From the NCBI RefSeq assembly GCF_030272615.1, contig NC_081412.1:139762747-139826746 (forward strand): 64,000 nucleotides of DNA. The letters run 5' to 3'. Below are positions 10,425 through 22,133 of the stretch, in pieces. The position numbers and the translations under genes are program-made. Position 1 is the first letter of the stretch. Every line of letters starts with the position of its first letter. The stretch comes from Cryptomeria japonica. Lineage: Eukaryota; Streptophyta; Pinopsida; Cupressales; Cupressaceae. The notes under the pieces were generated by a model. The model was not told the DNA's origin. It worked only from the letters and a program-made list of their open reading frames with translations, and did no database searches.

Positions 10425-10625
10425 GCACAGCATTATCGAGAGATCTTCTTTATGGAGGGATGCATATTATATGCAAAGACATGAATTCCTTAATCATTCG
10501 AAGGATGACACTCTATCAGAAACATCCCCGAAGGACTGGGTGAGACAACTTATGAGTGAGCAGCACAAATCTGCACTTGTTCATGGTTCAGGTCAAGTTT
10601 GCTGTTGGAAAGGTCATTCTACTGG
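10425..10625 (+). CDS. WD40-repeat (probable F-box/WD40) protein gene, internal exon A
   Basis: This exon is bounded by TTCTTTGCAG|G and ACTGG|GTATGC. It starts in phase with CAC AGC ATT and encodes about 67 residues, including SSLWRDAYYMQRHEF, PKDWVRQLMSEQHKS and GQVCCWKGHSTG. SLWRD followed by a WKGHS-type element resembles the junction between an F-box region and the first WD40 blade in plant F-box/WD40 proteins. From memory the layout recalls an Arabidopsis F-box/WD40 protein (At3g52030 type); this has not been verified. Such proteins act as substrate-recognition subunits of SCF ubiquitin ligases. The reading frame continues exactly into the exon at 12115. Upstream exons, including the F-box proper, were not found in the window. 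Confidence 0.65.
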
Positions 10626-12114
10626 GTATGCTTTTTGCAGATCTCCATTCTGTCATGGTCTCATCTACCCTATTTTTAATGTTTTTGTGGACAACCCCTC
10701 TAAGAAAGGCTGTATTGCTGATGGAAGTATGTTGTCAAGATAATTAATTCTTCTTGTCCTTATTCAAAATCAGACATATTACACAGCTGAATTCAGTCAT
10801 GCCTCAGGATCCCATACTTAAGTCATAGCCTCAGTATTAGATCTCTGTTGACAGCTATCATATGTGTGGCTGAGTGCTGACCCTCCCTATATTTTGAATC
10901 CAGGTTTTCTGGTGCCACACATTCCATTATCTCCAGGTGACCTCAGGAAAAGGATAGATGTAGCAGGTGTATAAACCACCTTAGCTGGGGTTTTTGAGAA
11001 GGAGGATACTTTCTATCTTCTGGGTAAAAAATCTACAGCCCAGGTCCCTGCAAGCAGATCATAGGAAACAAAAAAGTACCAGAGATGTGTAGAACAAAAT
11101 CCTCTAGGCAAAAATAGCCTCATCAAATTTCCTGTAAAATATGAACTCTTTTTTCACCTCAAAGGTTTTTGAAATTCTCTTGTTTAAATTTCTGAATCTA
11201 TGATAAATCTTCTCATTGTTTCAAATTATTTCATAGACCTAGGTTCAGATGCCCCTACTACCTTGCAAACAAATTAACAACATAAACTGCTAGAATATAT
11301 GCAAGTTTCTGCCATGGAGGGGTCACCATAGGCACATGTTTATATGGAAACCTCATGGCTTATTTTACGTGCTCTTTTTATTTTATCATTCTGCTGCTGT
11401 ACCAGGATTGCAATGTAATAGGTTTTGCAATAATAAAACAGGTGGAAAGTTCCAATAATATGACTTTTGTTGAAGCCTTTGAGTCATTTGCTTGAACATG
11501 TTTAATTAAGTGACTCCCCTGTAGTTTCTTTTAACAAGATAGCCCTCAAATGAAATACCCTGTCATTGCAAAAGCTCTTGGAAAATTTACAGAACATCTT
11601 AGAGAACACTTGGATGCACAGATATAGGAAATGCTTTAGATGTTTGACACCAGAAGATGGAAAGCCTCTCTTTTGGGACTGCAAGTTAGGTTGAATGTTC
11701 CTCGAGAAAAAAAGAAAACGAATCATTTGTTTTAATGACATTGAATACAATGAATGGATGATGTCTCTTTCATTTGACTCTCTAGAATTTGTCAATAATT
11801 TAATACTAATGTTGATTTATATGGATCTTCTACACAGGTCATTTATGTAAACTCATTAAAACAATTCTGTATTACTATTTTTTAGCATTATGTTATAGCT
11901 TGCATCTCTACAGATTGTAATTCTGAAATGGTCCAAATTAATCAAGACAAATGTTTTCCTTATTTGTTTTCTCTATATTTTCATGCCATATGTGAAATTT
12001 CTTTGCGTTGTATTGATCCAGAGTTTGACATCTTACTCAGCTTTGTTATTATATTTTCTTAATCAATGATATCTGTCTTTTTCAAATACTGTTATTGAAA
12101 ACATAAAACTGCAG

Positions 12115-12169
12115 GGTGAACAAGTGCAGAATGAGAATGGAATCAATTTTAACGGGTGTTGGTGATCAG
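12115..12169 (+). CDS. WD40-repeat protein gene, internal exon B
   Basis: This 55-nt exon is bounded by AAACTGCAG|G and GATCAG|GTATTG. Its first base completes the glycine codon begun at the end of exon A, and it ends in phase 0. It encodes VNKCRMRMESILTGVGDQ, the end of one WD40 blade (the ILTGVGD-type strand). The match in phase to both neighbouring exons is the main support, since a 55-nt exon alone would be weak. Confidence 0.65.
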
Positions 12170-15100
12170 GTATTGTGTTCACCTAGACACTTATTCTTTT
12201 CCTTTTATCTTCAGTTCCTTATTATTTTAGTTCTTGGAATGCTCTTTAGATCGATACTTGATATTGGAAAGCTATCCCTCATGGATGGTGGTGGTCAATC
12301 TTTTTAGATTTTAACTTTACTTTAAAATCTTTAATAAAATGAAGAATATAAATTTTAATCTTGATGTACGCAATGACATGATGCTCTTCAAGTTGGGATC
12401 ATTCAGTTTCAATGGACACAAGGTGGTTCTATACACTTATCCTTGACTTGCAAATGATATTGTTTGTCACTGACAGCTATAGATACTGTCTAGATTAAGC
12501 TTGCTTAGGACCTAGTGTCAATAAATTATGCTTTCACTCACAAGGGATTGAAAAATATATTAATTTTACATGTGCATATTGTATACTGTATATAACTTAA
12601 ATTTAGGCATACTCTAACTTCTGATTGAGCAAGTTAGAATGTATTATCTCATCCTTTACTAAACTTTTTCTTGTCACTCTTGTTTACCACACTTCTTTTC
12701 TTATTTACGTTATTCTATTTTCTTATACTTCTATTTACATTTCAAAGAGTCATTTTCATAGCAAAAGCCTTCATTAACTAACTAAGCTGTAAACATAATA
12801 AATGTTTTAGATTTTTCTCCTTGATAAATACAAATAGAACATGTGTAGGCATACTCTCCCTCAAAGCTGCAAGTCACAACTCTTAATCATTAGAAAATGC
12901 AGCTTGCTGGGTAACTGCAACGAACTTCCAAAACACTTCCATCAATGTGCATAGGTGCATCAAACATGTTTCAATCAATTTTGAAGTCATATCATTCAAT
13001 GGGACTGCATAAGATTGCCGCTACTTAAAATGATCTGACATGACAAGTAACATAACTTCTTCAATCTTTCGGATACAGCAAGAATCAGCAGTATGAAGAC
13101 ATTTTTCCAACAATCTCCTTCTTAGACAAATTCTTTGACACTCCTTTGACACTCCTTTGACATCAATGACAACTTTTGTTCAACACTCTTTGCATGGAAA
13201 GGTGTCTCAATATGTTGGTTGTCCACTGTCTTGTATCCTTGCTTGAAGAAAGTGATGAGGCAGAGAAGCTGACAGTGTGTCATGTCCCACAAGACAGATA
13301 CAAGTTATCGATGCTAGTCAAAGTTTATTGATATACTCATACATCACTACCACTGTTTTCTGCCCCATCTGTAATTAATTCTTAATCTCAGCAATCCTGT
13401 CCTTAAACATCCCTAATATTGGAGACCTGCACAAATCTTAAGCATTGTTTGTTCTTGATAGTAAGATTAGACTCCAAGGCTTGGAGTTCCTTGCACTTGA
13501 TTTTCTTCCTGAAGCCAGCACTAAAAGATTTATGCAGAGAGACAGCATTATCAACCATGCATTCCATTTTCCCCTATCAAGAATTTAACCAAATTCATGA
13601 TCTTCTAGCCTTCACCTCTGAAAAAGTTTAGTTTAGAACTTAGTCAGGGATGGTGAGAAAGGCACATGAGGACTCTATTGTAAAATCGAGTACCATTAAA
13701 ACTGCTCTGAAACATGGAGGAATGTATATACCAAACTGATGGGTGCTGATGTGTAAACATTATAGCCTAGTTGCTGTCTCTTGGGGATGTTATTCACTTC
13801 ATCTTGTGGAGCCTTGACCTGGAGGTGGAGCATTGATGGGTTTTGCATGGGGAAACTCAAGAAAAAACCATGTTTCGATGGGCCATACAGTTCCAGGCAT
13901 GTTGTTTCAGCAACACATCACAAGCAGACCTGTAGGTGGTTGTTTAGTGCAGCAAACTGAATGTTTTCAATCCTTCAATTAGTTTTGGTATGAGTTGGAG
14001 CTAATATTCGAGGTGCTGGTACAGGTTGAGGTTGTCTAGAGTGTTGTTGATAAATTTGGAAATTAGCTGGGTGAGCTTACTTCCTTTCCTACCTGATATA
14101 GAGTGTTCCCTATCCTTTATTGGTCTATAGCTGTCCATTCCTGCATTTGCAGGGGTCTATTCAATGCTGGGTGTGTTCAAAAACTTATTGCAGACTTGTA
14201 ACTCACTATTTGCTGCATATTGGAGACTTTGGGAGGTACACCTTGAAATTCATAGCATCAACTGAATTTAACATATCAGAACTTTTTGGCAAAAAAAACA
14301 CTTAAACAAAGTAAAAAAATTTGACTTCAATGCTAAATTCCTCCCTGGTTCCTTGAAATTCTCCAAAATTTTGCTTGCGCTCTTCTTGGGTTCACATGGC
14401 TGATCCCACAGGCTATGGGCAGGACCCTATCCGAACCCAGAGGGAACTAGACCAGGACCTAGGGGGTCCCCCTGCAGAACCCGATAACTTAGTTGCAATG
14501 TTGAGTGGAATTTCAAAGGGGTCATACAATGTTGGGAAAAAATACAAGGTTGCTTTGCATTGTAGGGCGGAAATGCAAGATTGTTTCGCACAATTGTTGA
14601 GCAGGGATTCTAGGTTGTGCAATATTTTCAGGCAGAATTTCAAGCTTGTTCAACAATTCAAGCAAAATTTGACATCATACTTGCAATTTCAAGCGAAAAT
14701 TCACTCAGGTTTTACATTTTGAACGGAATTGCAAAGTTGCCTTACAATATTTTCAATTGGAAGTTGGATGTAGCCTTAAAATTCGAGATGGAAATGCAAG
14801 GTGTGCTTACAATTTGTATCGGCATTTCACCCTTTCTTGCAAACTTCATCCATTCACACCCACATTTCTACACTATCACAATTTCAAGTCTTAAGTTGTA
14901 ACGTTTCCAAATTGCAATTTCATTATTTTCATCCTTGGTGTTCACTTCTACACAACACTTGATTTCGCAAGACTCACTCCTAGACTTGACAAAACGAAAC
15001 CCTTCATTCTAAGGCCAGAGACTATAATTATCACCAAGCTAAGCAAAACTAAGCTAATAAGCAAAAAGAGGGGTCCCCATTTGCAATGGGGTGCGTGTGT

Positions 15101-16046
15101 TTTTAACACAAGAAGTTGCACAAAACAATGAAGAGGAGAGGATTGAGAATAAAAGTGAAGTAAAAAACCAAATATCACCCCAGTGCGGGAGAGCCTTTTT
15201 TAAATAGTGCTTGTCAAACAGGCACCGCGTTTACTTCTACTAAATACACAATACTATTGTTCCCTGTTTGCGAACTTTAAATGTTAAATATCCTAGATAA
15301 TGATGGGGCTAAGCATTAGGTTTATTGCTTGAGCAAAGACCAGTATTGTCCAGTCCAAAATTGGCTGGGTTTTCTTTTAATAGCAATATTTTGTCGAGAA
15401 GGTTTTCAAATTGATTGTCAAGAAGCTTGCGTATATATATAGCTAGCTGGTTTTTCAATTCAGGCTCTGACCATTCTGTATGGCCTTGTAAGAACTTGAG
15501 AGTCATCTTCTACCTGAAGATTTGGGATGCTAAGTGGTTTAATAAGTTTAAGCCTTTGAACAAGCCTCAGTCATGTCAGTAGTGTTGTGACGAAGGTTAA
15601 TAGGGAAAGGCCCTAAGAAGACTCATCTCTGGTTGTCTCCTGGTGACCTACAAAGACCTCATCAAAATTTGGCTTACAGAAGCTAGGAGGTAGTGACCAT
15701 TATAATTTATTCCTTTTCAATTTATTGAAGCTTGCATGTTCATTATGATCATAAATTTACTAATTGAATGTGAGATGCATAGATAAATACAATGACTTGG
15801 ATTTGCACAAAGCTCTGTTTTTTATGCCAATTCTTCTCTTGGCCTATCAACCAATTTGTAAACTTTGTATCATTTGACAAGCTTTAAATTGATTGACTGT
15901 TTTTTTTGAGATACCTGATCTGGAGTATAAAATTGCTGATCAGTTGTTGACCAAATATGTTGATATTATGCTATCGTTATTGTGCAAAGTTATAAATTGT
16001 TGGCTAATGACCTTCATTGCTGGTTTGGGTATAGGGATGGGTACTT
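12170..16046. other. Large intron, left part: no gene recognised
   Basis: This is part of the 14,357-bp intron between exons B and C. At 14520-14860 a degenerate motif of AATTTCAAGC/GGAAATGCAAG type recurs every 60-75 bp and may be an old repeat. A GGGGTCCCC-containing block around 15070 and a short palindromic stretch around 14440-14480 could be repeat remnants, but I could not define ends. Confidence 0.4.
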
Positions 16047-16132
16047 TGAACATACATACATACATACATACATACATGTATGTATGTACATGTATATATG
16101 TATGTATATATATTAATACATATATACATATG
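16047..16132. repeat. CATA/TGTA microsatellite, left half split by an insertion
   Basis: Runs of CATA then TGTA then TATA units end in ATATG at 16128-16132. The same kind of microsatellite resumes with ATATG at 20898, on the other side of the unclassified element. Confidence 0.85.
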
Positions 16133-16189
16133 TGTTAGTTCCCCTTTAAATTTAAATTCAAAGGTGTTCTTTTAATGTTTGTTTTCCCC

Positions 16190-16505
16190 TTTGAACTTAA
16201 GTAATTGAACCTTGAAAAGTTCAAAGTTCAAGTTCATTACTTGTCTTTAGTTTTGCTTGTCCCTGCGGCTTTGTTTTATGATAGAGCTGAGCGCTCATGC
16301 TAGAAAGTTCTCGTTGAACTTGAACCTTTGAACCATTTTGGTTCAAGGTTCAAGGTTCGTTGTGCGTCAATCCTGTCTTGTTCGTTCCCTGCTTTAAGAC
16401 CATTGAGGCTGTTGTGTATTGCAATTGTTTTCTTTCTCGTCGAACTTGAACCATTGAACCTTTTCAAACTCAAAGTTTAAGGTTCAAAGTTCAAAGTTCA
16501 CTTTG
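16190..16505. repeat. Inverted GTTCAAGG/CCTTGAAC repeats in the element leader
   Basis: Motifs such as TTGAACTTGAACC, CCTTTGAACC, GGTTCAAGGTTCAAGG and TTCAAAGTTCAAAG recur in both orientations and can pair into several hairpins upstream of the long reading frame. Confidence 0.7.
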
Positions 16506-16964
16506 ACAGTAAAAGTCACATCCGCAAGTGGCGCGCCCTGGAGAGAAAAATGATGGCCGAGTAAGGAGTATTATAGCACGTTCAGGAATGTCATTTCTAA
16601 TTATGGCAAATGAGTACAGCAACTCGTGTGACATGTAATGGAATGGCTTGGAATTAAATGCATGCCGAAAGATCATTAAATGGGTGTTAGTTCACACGAA
16701 TTTACTCAAGTAAGTGCGGCCGACAGATTTAAACGAGATTTTGTTTCTTTTTCTTGTGCAAATCTCTTGAAGTATTTTCATGGTAGCCGTAAGAGCGAAA
16801 GAAGTCGGAGGTATTGTATCTGCATTAAAGGGTTCCAAGAATTTGCTTTCCAAATTAGGTTAGTTTCAATCATCTCTACTCCTCTGTCTTTTCTTGTTCA
16901 GAAACTAGTTGCTGTTCATTTCCGTTGCGGAAATTTGTTTGGGTTCCTGAATTGCTTGATAAAT

Positions 16965-19900
16965 ATGAGAGGGACTCCTATGAGACCGACTCTGCCAAAG
17001 TTGGGTCGTACTTCCAGTTTGGTTAGTTGTCTGCCTGAAATTGGTGATACTTCATTAGCATAGGCGAACCTTTCTGATTTCTTAGAAAGGGCGAAGGATC
17101 CTGCTCAGAATTCTATGATGGAGAAAATTGTGGGAAGTGGTTTAATTGAAGCTGTTGCTTTTCCCATTGCGGCGCCATGTCCTGAATTGGTGATAGAGTG
17201 CATGAATCGGTATGATGCAGAGCATAGATGTATTAGGACAATTTCCGGTGAGGTCTTGTTGAAGATAGATAGAGAGACGGTGATTGCAGCTATGGGAATT
17301 CCACACAAAGAGCCATATGAAGATTGGACGATTGGTACTTCATATTCTTTCTTTTCTGAGAAACGGAGTATATACAAGAGCATAATTGCAAGAAACTGGT
17401 TACTAAAGGTTCAAAAGGGAGGTTCCAGGCTACCACGGCCACTCACCCGGGAACATTTAATAACAGAGGTATGGGATATTGTGATTTTGTTGAATAGATT
17501 AAAAGGAAATGCTCATGCATTCTACTGGGAAGATTGGATGTCTTTTTACATTCATGTTATGTTGAATGGGAGTGCTTATCTAGATTGGGGGCAGGTTATA
17601 GCAGAAAGGCTACATGAAAGTTTAAACAAATTTGTAGGAATGTATGATTTTCATATGTCCTCGTACCTGTTCTACATGCTGGCCTGTACTCAAGATTGGG
17701 ACGGTTTATATCATGAACCATGGGTTGACGGGATAAGGGTTTATGAATATTATCCTCACCTGCAACAGCAGAGGTATGCCTAGAATTTTATGAGATGGAA
17801 TGATGTTTTTGCAGGAAGATTGGTTTATGAATTGCAGGGAAATACAAATAAAAGACTGTCTTCAGAAGCAATGGAGTTCGTAAGTAACTATGGTAGTTTC
17901 TTTATTCAGTTTGCCCAGTTTACTTATGTTAGAGCTGGTGGTTATCGAGGAGAACCTTTCAGGTTACCTAGATATGCCCTGGATAGTTACATTCTAATTG
18001 AAGTTAGTCGACAGCTTGCTCATATTGACAAAGAGAGGGGAGGGAAGTCTGGAGTTGTTTTTCCTGTTGAACTAGGTTATTATAGTTGCAAATCTGTATC
18101 AGATGCCTTGAACCTTGAGTTAGAATTCAGAAAGTTCAACCTATAGTCATATGTTGCTAGGCACAGATTTGATAGTCAGAACTATGCCATAAAAAGCTTA
18201 GATGTGGGCAGTGATTTTTGTCATGAACCTCAGTTAGAAGACTATTGGGAAAACTGCTCTGATGAATTTGAAGTTAGAAAAAGATTATGGTCAAGGCTCA
18301 CAGTTTCACAGGTTGTTACACTAAAGTTACCCATTAATGTTTCCGGTGTACAGGAGGACAATGATGAGGATGTTGTTGACTTCGAGTTTTATGAAAAGAT
18401 ACAAGGGCAACCTATTCCTGAAGTGGACTGGAACAGAAAGGGAGATGACACTATTCAGGCAAAGACTTTCAATGTTATTAGACGAACTGAAAGATGGTTA
18501 AGGGACCGATGTTTTAAACAACAGTCCATCTTAGCACCAAGGAGTAAACATGTTGACCATATTCCTGTAACCTCACAAATCTCTTCTCCTCCTTCTAACT
18601 CTGTTATTGATATTGCAGGTAATAAGAAGCAAAGGGCTAAAACATTGAAAACTGCTAGTCTGCAAGAACCTTCACAAAGTCCATCCCTTGTTCGCATTAC
18701 ACGCTCCCGCAGCAAAAAGCACATCCAGATATCCCTTCCCGATACTCCTGTGATAGATTTAAATTCAGGGGAAGAAGATCAAGGAGTGATGGATACTCAG
18801 GTATCAGAAAATCCAACTATTGCTACCACAGATAAGGAAACAGAGGTTCAAGAAACAGAGGACCCTCTTCATGCCATTACAGTCTACGGTATGGGTCAAT
18901 CAATTCCTTCAGCCAAGGAAACACTTGCAACTCCGAAATGGTTAAGTGCTTCTCTTAGCAAGAAGTGAAATGTGGTACCAATTTCTATTCCAATGGAGGA
19001 TATGGTCAGTAATTGTTTGGGAAGAGCATCAAAAAGCAAGAAAGTCAAAACTGAAGCCATGATTGATGTAGATGAGCAAACAGGACATTGGGTGGCAGAA
19101 GTAGCCCGACCTCCAGCAGATAAAGATGCTCAAACAATTACTGAGAAAGATTTCATTATTGATAAGATTGACCTAGGAGTGGCTTCTCGAGCTGCAGATG
19201 CCAAGCACTTGGAGACCTCTACCAAAAGAATGCTCACGAGGACTTGGAAAGACGAGAAAGATAAAAGCGAGATGAAATAGAGTATAGTGCAGGTGGCTCA
19301 GTATATTAATGCTTTGCAAGATCTGCAAGATCCTAATCCTCAGCCACTTTCTCAGATACCTGTGTCTTTTGATCCCAAATCACCCATGAACCAGAAATTA
19401 CTGGATCAGGTTCAAAGAAGTCGAATGGTAACAGATGTCTTTAGTGATTGGCTGAAATCAATTGCTCAGCAAGGAGTGAGCTATATTTCTGACTTGATTA
19501 AAGTGTTTGAGAGTGCAGAATCTGTAAGTAAAGAATTGGAAACGGAAATACTTGCTTGGGAAAAAGAAAGAAATAAATGGGTGGTTGTGTCAAAACAGAT
19601 GAGAGATACTCAGAGATATGGTGTCATGAATTTCTTGGCAGAGAAACCAGTACAGGGTTTAGATTATAATATACTTTTTGTATGTAAGGAAAATATCGAA
19701 TGGAGAAACTCAATCATTGAGCAGGGGCATGAAGAATCAGTAAAACTGTCACAGGAGTTAAAAGAATTGATCAATATCATGCAAAAGGACATGAAATGCA
19801 TAGATATTCAACTCCTGAAAGAAGGTGAGCAAACACTTGAGGATTCCGCCAAGATGATTCAAGCTTTTGAGAATCGGATTCAACAAGTTCAAGAAGCAAA

Positions 19901-20168
19901 ATCCCTAATCATTGAAGATTTCTCTAAGATTGCGCGGATTGAGTCTATGCTAACTGTTTGTTTTGATCATCTTGAGACTCATAAAGGCAAAGTCATGCAA
20001 GTAAGCAAGAAGAAAGAGGTCTGGAAACAACGAATATTACATATTGGCTTGCCGCATTATCAGCTCATCCTCAATTTTTCCACAGCCCATCTGGAGTGGC
20101 GTAATGTTCGTAGCAATCCTCCACCTCAAGATGTACAGGAGGATGCCACCTCGACTGCTGAAGCGTGA
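16965..20168 (+). pseudogene. 1,067-codon protein of unknown family, five in-frame stops
   Basis: One frame runs from ATG 16965 (MRGTPMRPTLPKLGR) to TGA 20166, broken by stops at 17061, 17781, 18144, 18966 and 19278. Four of them are TAG where CAG fits, and the fourth is TGA. The frame is open 5' to 16680, but the 16965 start begins the well-composed protein. Residues 40-390 look globular, with motifs RNWLLKVQKGGSRLP, AHAFYWEDWMSFYIH and YLFYMLACTQDW. Their helical layout weakly recalls plant-mobile or putative plant transposon domains. Around 575 is a basic patch (RITRSRSKKH), followed by an acidic tail (DLNSGEEDQ). Residues 775-1050 are rich in charged heptads and probably coiled coil. No catalytic motif was recognised. 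I recall similar repeat-encoded proteins in conifers but could not check. The function is unknown; a gag-like structural role is one option. Confidence 0.75.
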
Positions 20169-20897
20169 TCTCATAGTTATTGCATGTGGCTTATGCCGTT
20201 TTCTTTTTCAAGTCTTAGGCAGCTGTTTTCTATAACTGAAATTTCTTTTAACTCTTGGAGAGAGTTAAAGTTTTACTCTGGTTATTTTTGTAACAAACAA
20301 TTTTAGCCTGGAGACTATATATACTCTGACGGAAACCTGGAAAAAGGTCCGAAAATTTGTGGAAGAATATAGACTTACTGTTTTATACTTCATAATAGGT
20401 GGGATTTTCATAAAAACTTTATCTGTGAATAAAGGTAATGAATGTTTTTTTTTTACAGACTTGAATCTGTGTGTTTAAGTTCATGAAAGTGAATTTCTGT
20501 GTGAATTTAGCTTTCAGTGTAGTGATCATTGATTTCTATGAAAATCTCTTGTATATTTTAATGGATGTGGTTGGTTTATAAATTCCATAAGTCAAGATAT
20601 TGAAGTTAATGATAGAATCTGTAGGTTCTAGTTACAAGAATTATTCATATAGAGATCGCGTTCATATCATGCATATGTGTGAATGTTAGCCAACTTTATT
20701 ACTTTCTGGTTAAAAGTATATTCAAGTTATTTAAATATTTCCATCCATTGAAAATTATTCAAGGGAAGCTGTACCCGTATACAGAGGTTAATTACTTACG
20801 TGATTATCCAACTGTTGATACGTTTTGTCTTTTATTTGAGGGTTCTACAGAGATCAATAATTTCCACATTAAGAAAAGACAAATCTGTATCCTAACA
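20169..20897 (+). other. 3' non-coding part of the unclassified element
   Basis: AT-rich sequence with several AATAAA-like signals (for example GTGAATAAAGGTAATGAATG near 20425) and no open frame of note. It ends in ATCCTAACA at the microsatellite border. No copy of the element's 5' end is present here. Confidence 0.5.
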
Positions 20898-20965
20898 ATA
20901 TGTATGTATGTATGTATATATACATACATACATACATACATATACATATATGATATACATTTGTA
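20898..20965. repeat. TATG/CATA microsatellite, right half
   Basis: ATATGTATGTATGTATG runs on into TATATACATACATACATACATA. Joined to 16047-16132 across one ATATG it gives one continuous microsatellite. Confidence 0.85.
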
Positions 20966-21163
20966 TATATAAATAATATGTATAACGATATATTAAGTAT
21001 AAAATGAATATATTTTTTGGTAAGTTCTACCTATTATGGGGGTAGAGCCCTGTATTAATCTGAAAAACATAGGTACATCAAGAGATCAGCACCCAACACT
21101 AGCTACCCAATACCACCCCTATAACCTCAAAAACGTAGATACATCATGAGATAGATATCTACA

Positions 21164-21748
21164 CTAACTTCCCAATACCACCGCAAATCCCTCAAACAAA
21201 GTTCTTGCAAAAATAACCAATCCCCTTGCATATAAACAACACTCTTCGTGCCACATTGGCTGAATAAGGAGCCTTATCTGAATGCAACAACTTGCACAAT
21301 CTCCCGAATTCGTTCCTTCTGGCACTCTCCTGGAACACCCTCCAAATGAGTTTAACCGGTATGTTCTCAACATCATTCTGTTCCCCCGCTGGTGGTTCCA
21401 CAGAATCCCCAACCTCTTCCAACTCACTGCCAAAGAAATAACAATGAGGCCGTCCAGGTTGCCTATCTCGATTCCAAAGATCTGATCAACCTCTTTAGGC
21501 CAGAAGGCTTCAAAAAAAAAATCATTGCCAACTTGAAACCCCACGTTCACCGAGCCCATAGTTTGCACTATTGGATAGAAAAAGGCACTAAAGATTTCCC
21601 CATCATGACGGTGATCGCCCCCCGGACTGGCTTCCAGAATCATCTCCAGCACTTTCAATGTTTGGTCTTCTCCTATCATGAAAAGTCTTTTGCGTTGCTC
21701 CTTCCTTGTCTCTGGCTCATAGAGGCAACCAAATGCATCAAAGGCCAT
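21164..21748 (-). other. Open frame in the 3' part of the LINE, unknown
   Basis: A 194-codon minus-strand frame follows the RNase H remnant inside the LINE. I do not recognise any motif in it. It may be a C-terminal extension, 3' untranslated sequence that is open by chance, or captured sequence. A second frame overlaps at 21192-21422, which argues for chance. Confidence 0.3.
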
Positions 21749-22133
21749 CGATTAATGAGCAATAGTTATGCCAACCTCCCACAGATATGTAGTTGATAAT
21801 TGTAGAAACACCAGAATCATCGACGACTATGACATGACAAGTCCCTGGATAGTAATCTTACTATATTCAGACTCATGCATGCCCAAATTGTCCCTCAAAT
21901 CTTGCTGCAGATTCTCAAGATATGCCTTATCATTTTATTCCCAGATATAAGTCATCAAAATCATCTCTTATTTCCATCATACCTGCCAAATCTCTGTGTT
22001 TATCCTAGTGTCTAATCCCAACAGCAGTCTATCAACCTCAGGGGCAGTCTCCAACATATCTATCCTATTCTGGCTTACCGTGGTGCTTGCCAAAGGGAAC
22101 ACTCCCCAAAGAGTACTAATGGTTTTTGGCATT

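Larger units (their letters stand above)
16133..20897 (+). mobile_element. Unclassified 4.77 kb insertion with one long reading frame
   Basis: The segment starts TGTTAG and ends CTAACA. It is flanked by ATATG on both sides (16128-16132, 20898-20902), and its edges fall exactly where a CATA/TGTA microsatellite is interrupted. A TG...CA end pair and a 5-bp duplication are typical of integrase-made insertions such as LTR elements. However, the first and last few hundred bases are not copies of each other, and no primer-binding site, polypurine tract, reverse transcriptase, integrase or DDE transposase was recognised. The interior has a leader with inverted GTTCAA repeats, a 1,067-codon plus-strand reading frame with five stops, and about 730 bp of AT-rich 3' sequence. 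Possibilities are a non-autonomous retroelement that lost LTR identity, a very long solo LTR, or a DNA element with very short inverted ends. Confidence 0.65.

Noticed and set aside
16680-16964. Upstream extension of the long frame to ATG 16680
   Set aside because: It is open in frame, but its composition is unlike the protein that starts at 16965. I treat it as leader.
16133-20897. Ordinary full-length LTR retrotransposon
   Set aside because: The first and last 200-700 bp are not copies of each other, no primer site or purine tract lies next to an LTR border, and no pol domains are present.
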